Origin: Candidatus Lumbricidiphila eiseniae
GTDB taxonomy: Bacteria; Actinomycetota; Actinomycetes; Actinomycetales; Microbacteriaceae
NCBI GenBank assembly: GCA_002529645.1
Contig: NAEP01000024.1
Span: 1-59,457 of the forward strand
DNA length: 59,457 bases
Direction of reading: 5' to 3'
Part shown: piece after piece, positions 58,051 to 59,457 of the stretch
How positions within the stretch are numbered: position 1 is the first letter of the stretch
How the letters are laid out: the number at the start of each line of letters is the position of its first letter
Notes under the pieces: generated by a model
Database searches by the model: none
Told to the model about the DNA's origin: nothing
Seen by the model: the letters and a program-made list of their open reading frames with translations, nothing else
Position numbers and translations under genes: made by a program

Positions 58051-58748
58051 TGAATGCACAGGAAAACTCCAAAGATTGCCGCGATAGCATACGGTCCGAT
58101 GCACCCTCGCGCTCCGCCGTCGCGCGCTCGGAAGAAATATGGCACGACAAGAACGACCAGAGCGATCCAACCATAGCTGAGCGGTGTCCGCGGAACGGCA
58201 GGAAGCTGAAACAGCAGCGCGCCGAGCTGAAGCGGAAGCGCAATAACGGCGATCACTGCGAAAGCCACTCCGATTCTCATTCCGTCCGGCTTCCCTATCC
58301 CCCTCGGCGCGAAGCGCCGTTCGAGAAAACCACCGATGAAAGCACAGACGACGAATCCGACGGCGAAGACAACGATCCCGGTGACAACGCCCACAGTCAG
58401 CGCAGTGTTCAGGAGACTCTCGTCGCCAATTTCTGCGACGCGAACCGGGTCAACTATCGCCCTGAGATGCCCTAGGACCACAGGAAACCGAAACGCAGCC
58501 AAACCAGACACCACGACAACGAGCACACCCCAGAGCCACCCACTGGTGACAGCAGGACGTCGCAATTTCTTCGTCCGCGCTCCCACGGAGCGGGCCACCC
58601 GAGGTTCTGTGACAGACCCAACTGCATCCGATGCGCTGAATTTAGTCAAAACAATCCCTAAAAGTTTTGGAGCCAAAAGACCGCGTTGAAGTCCGGAGTC
58701 GAAGCTGATACCGAGTCGCGGCAATCCTTTTACACTTCGGCTCGCCAC
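58047..58748 (-). CDS. Membrane protein with N-terminal hydrophilic tail
   Basis: 233 residues from GTG 58748 (GAGGGCGGG upstream). A 65-residue basic head (residues LARSVGARTKKLRRP at its end by eye) is followed by about five membrane segments (SGWLWGVLVVVVSGLAAF, LTVGVVTGIVVFAVGFVVCAFIGG, IGVAFAVIAVIALPLQLGALLF, YGWIALVVLVVPYFF, YAIAAIFGVFLCI). No family recognised. It lies 25 bases after the putative peptide gene and is coupled to the next gene by GTGA. Confidence 0.75.
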   Translation of the reverse strand: MASRSVKGLPRLGISFDSGLQRGLLAPKLLGIVLTKFSASDAVGSVTEPRVARSVGARTKKLRRPAVTSGWLWGVLVVVVSGLAAFRFPVVLGHLRAIVDPVRVAEIGDESLLNTALTVGVVTGIVVFAVGFVVCAFIGGFLERRFAPRGIGKPDGMRIGVAFAVIAVIALPLQLGALLFQLPAVPRTPLSYGWIALVVLVVPYFFRARDGGARGCIGPYAIAAIFGVFLCIQ

Positions 58749-58772
58749 GGTCCCGCCCTCTGCCTTAGGAAC

Positions 58773-58931
58773 CTACGTACTGGGAAACTTGGCTTGCCAC
58801 TTGGGCAGTGACCCGAGGCTACCAGCTCGTGCATCTACCGCACTCGCGGCAAGCAAGCCAAAAATTCCGATGAAAACGACCGCGGCCGCACGCACCAACA
58901 TGCGACAGGACAAGAAAATTGCACCGGACAT
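58773..58931 (-). CDS. Putative small secreted peptide (bacteriocin or signal peptide candidate)
   Basis: 52 residues from ATG 58931: MSGAIFLSCRMLVRAAA, a hydrophobic VVFIGIFGLLAASAV, a likely signal-peptidase site (ASA or VDA), and a short tail RAGSLGSLPKWQAKFPST. AGGAGG touches the ATG, so its spacing is wrong for that start; GGAG further up, or the ATG at 58901 (MLVRAAAVV), may be used, and the frame extends to 59036. It is the first gene behind a recognisable promoter in an operon of membrane proteins and two ABC ATPases. A mature peptide of about 18-23 residues would fit a bacteriocin or pheromone, but there is no homology evidence. Confidence 0.55.
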   Translation of the reverse strand: MSGAIFLSCRMLVRAAAVVFIGIFGLLAASAVDARAGSLGSLPKWQAKFPST

Positions 58932-58983
58932 CCTCCTCGCTTGCTCCAAAAGGAGGCAAAACCACCTTGAACCTGCGTCCACA

Positions 58984-59012
58984 GAGTAACTTGGCACCCA
59001 GCCTTCTGTCAA
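58984..59012 (-). promoter_or_regulatory. Promoter of the peptide/ABC operon
   Basis: On the minus strand TTGACA (59012-59007) is followed after 17 bases by TTACTC (58989-58984). Transcription would start about 45 bases before ATG 58931. The -35 is perfect; the -10 is weak. Confidence 0.55.
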
Positions 59013-59085
59013 CTGTCGATGGTGTTTCTGTTGCACATCTAGTGTCCTGTGTCTGAGGTTTGTTATTTATGTTCTGGGATGGGGT

Positions 59086-59457
59086 ATGGCACGGACTGGG
59101 TGTCCGAAAGCTAGTTTGGTTCTTTCTGGGGATGAGTGTGAGCTGCTTGTCTGTTGGGCTTGGCGGTGGAAGTTTTTGTGGGCTTTGGTGTTGGGTGCGT
59201 GGATCGTGTTGGAGTGTGTGACCGGGGGTGTGGACACGGTGGTGGCCCGGCGGTGTGGGGTCGGGTTTCCTACGGTCGGTAAGTGGTGGTCTTTGGTTTC
59301 TTGAGCATTGTGCGGGCGGGCTCACTGATGATTCCCGGCCCGGTCGGTGCGCGGCAGTGACTGCTGAGCACCTCGAGCAGGAGCTTGTCAAGTTGTGTGT
59401 GTAAGCGGGTGGCGTCTCGGGGGTTAGAGGTAGCGGTTGATGCGTTCGGGGTGGACG
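59086..59457 (+). pseudogene. IS630-type transposase N-terminal remnant, cut by window end
   Basis: MARTGCPKASLVLSGDE, then VARRCGVGFPTVGKW, is the helix-turn-helix start of IS630-type transposases (MARTGRPKAELVLSDDE ... VARxLGVxxxTVGKWRxRF). A one-base shift near 59293 moves the sense to EHCAGGLTDDSRPGRCAAVTAEHLEQELVKL, followed by a stop. Many CGG/CGC codons appear as TGG/TGT, as if by C-to-T decay. The remainder lies beyond the window or is gone. Confidence 0.75.

Overview
The window reads as chromosome of an actinobacterium, most likely in or near the Microbacteriaceae (order Micrococcales). The grounds are moderately high G+C, the actinobacterial genes rbpA, opcA and whiA, and the linkage tkt-tal-pgi-zwf-opcA-pgl // rbpA-secG // tpiA-pgk-gap-sod-whiA-rapZ-uvrC-uvrA-uvrB // coaE // rpsA. 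No rRNA or tRNA gene was seen. The genome shows many transposase remnants, frameshifted genes and short duplications, as in a lineage that is losing genes; species cannot be named from the sequence alone.

Region by region. 1-4.0 kb: two related cell-surface proteins (seven-blade YVTN-type propeller, low-complexity stalk, C-terminal sorting-like signal), each followed by a decayed IS30-type end, with an IS256 relic between them. 4.07-12.36 kb: a plus-strand pentose-phosphate/upper-glycolysis block (tkt, tal, pgi, zwf, opcA, pgl), mostly coupled by 4-base overlaps. 12.5-13.2 kb: rbpA and secG on the minus strand. 13.4-29.3 kb: a metabolic insert separating secG from tpiA. It holds an IclR-controlled peptide ABC operon with an M20 peptidase and a DUF1177 protein, a short stretch of gene fragments (BtpA, DeoR, FtsX), and a GntR-controlled sugar ABC operon with a SIS-domain protein and an FGGY kinase.

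29.3-42.8 kb: minus-strand tpiA, pgk, gap, sodA, whiA, rapZ, uvrC, uvrA, uvrB (lower glycolysis, oxidative defence, cell-cycle/nucleotide-linked regulators and nucleotide excision repair). 42.8-45.3 kb: a wrecked marR/MFS drug-efflux pair. 45.6-51.5 kb: coaE, a glutathione-peroxidase-like gene, an IS30 chimera, a low-G+C patch with a frameshifted secreted protein and a small membrane protein, then rpsA. 51.7-53.6 kb: a two-domain VOC protein and another IS30 relic. 53.8-59.0 kb: a tightly overlapping minus-strand operon that appears to start with a tiny secreted peptide and continues with three membrane proteins, two ABC ATPases and an ABC permease. The window ends in a decayed IS630-type transposase.

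Two signals stand out. One is the peptide plus double-ABC-transporter operon at 53.8-59.0 kb, which looks like a bacteriocin or signalling-peptide system that I cannot match to a named family. The other is a recurring pattern of about 27-bp direct repeats set at a period of about 60 bp. The repeat sequence differs at each locus. The pattern occurs in intergenic gaps (12.4, 13.2, 46.9 kb), inside the marR relic (43.0-43.6 kb) and inside an IS30 relic (48.0 kb).
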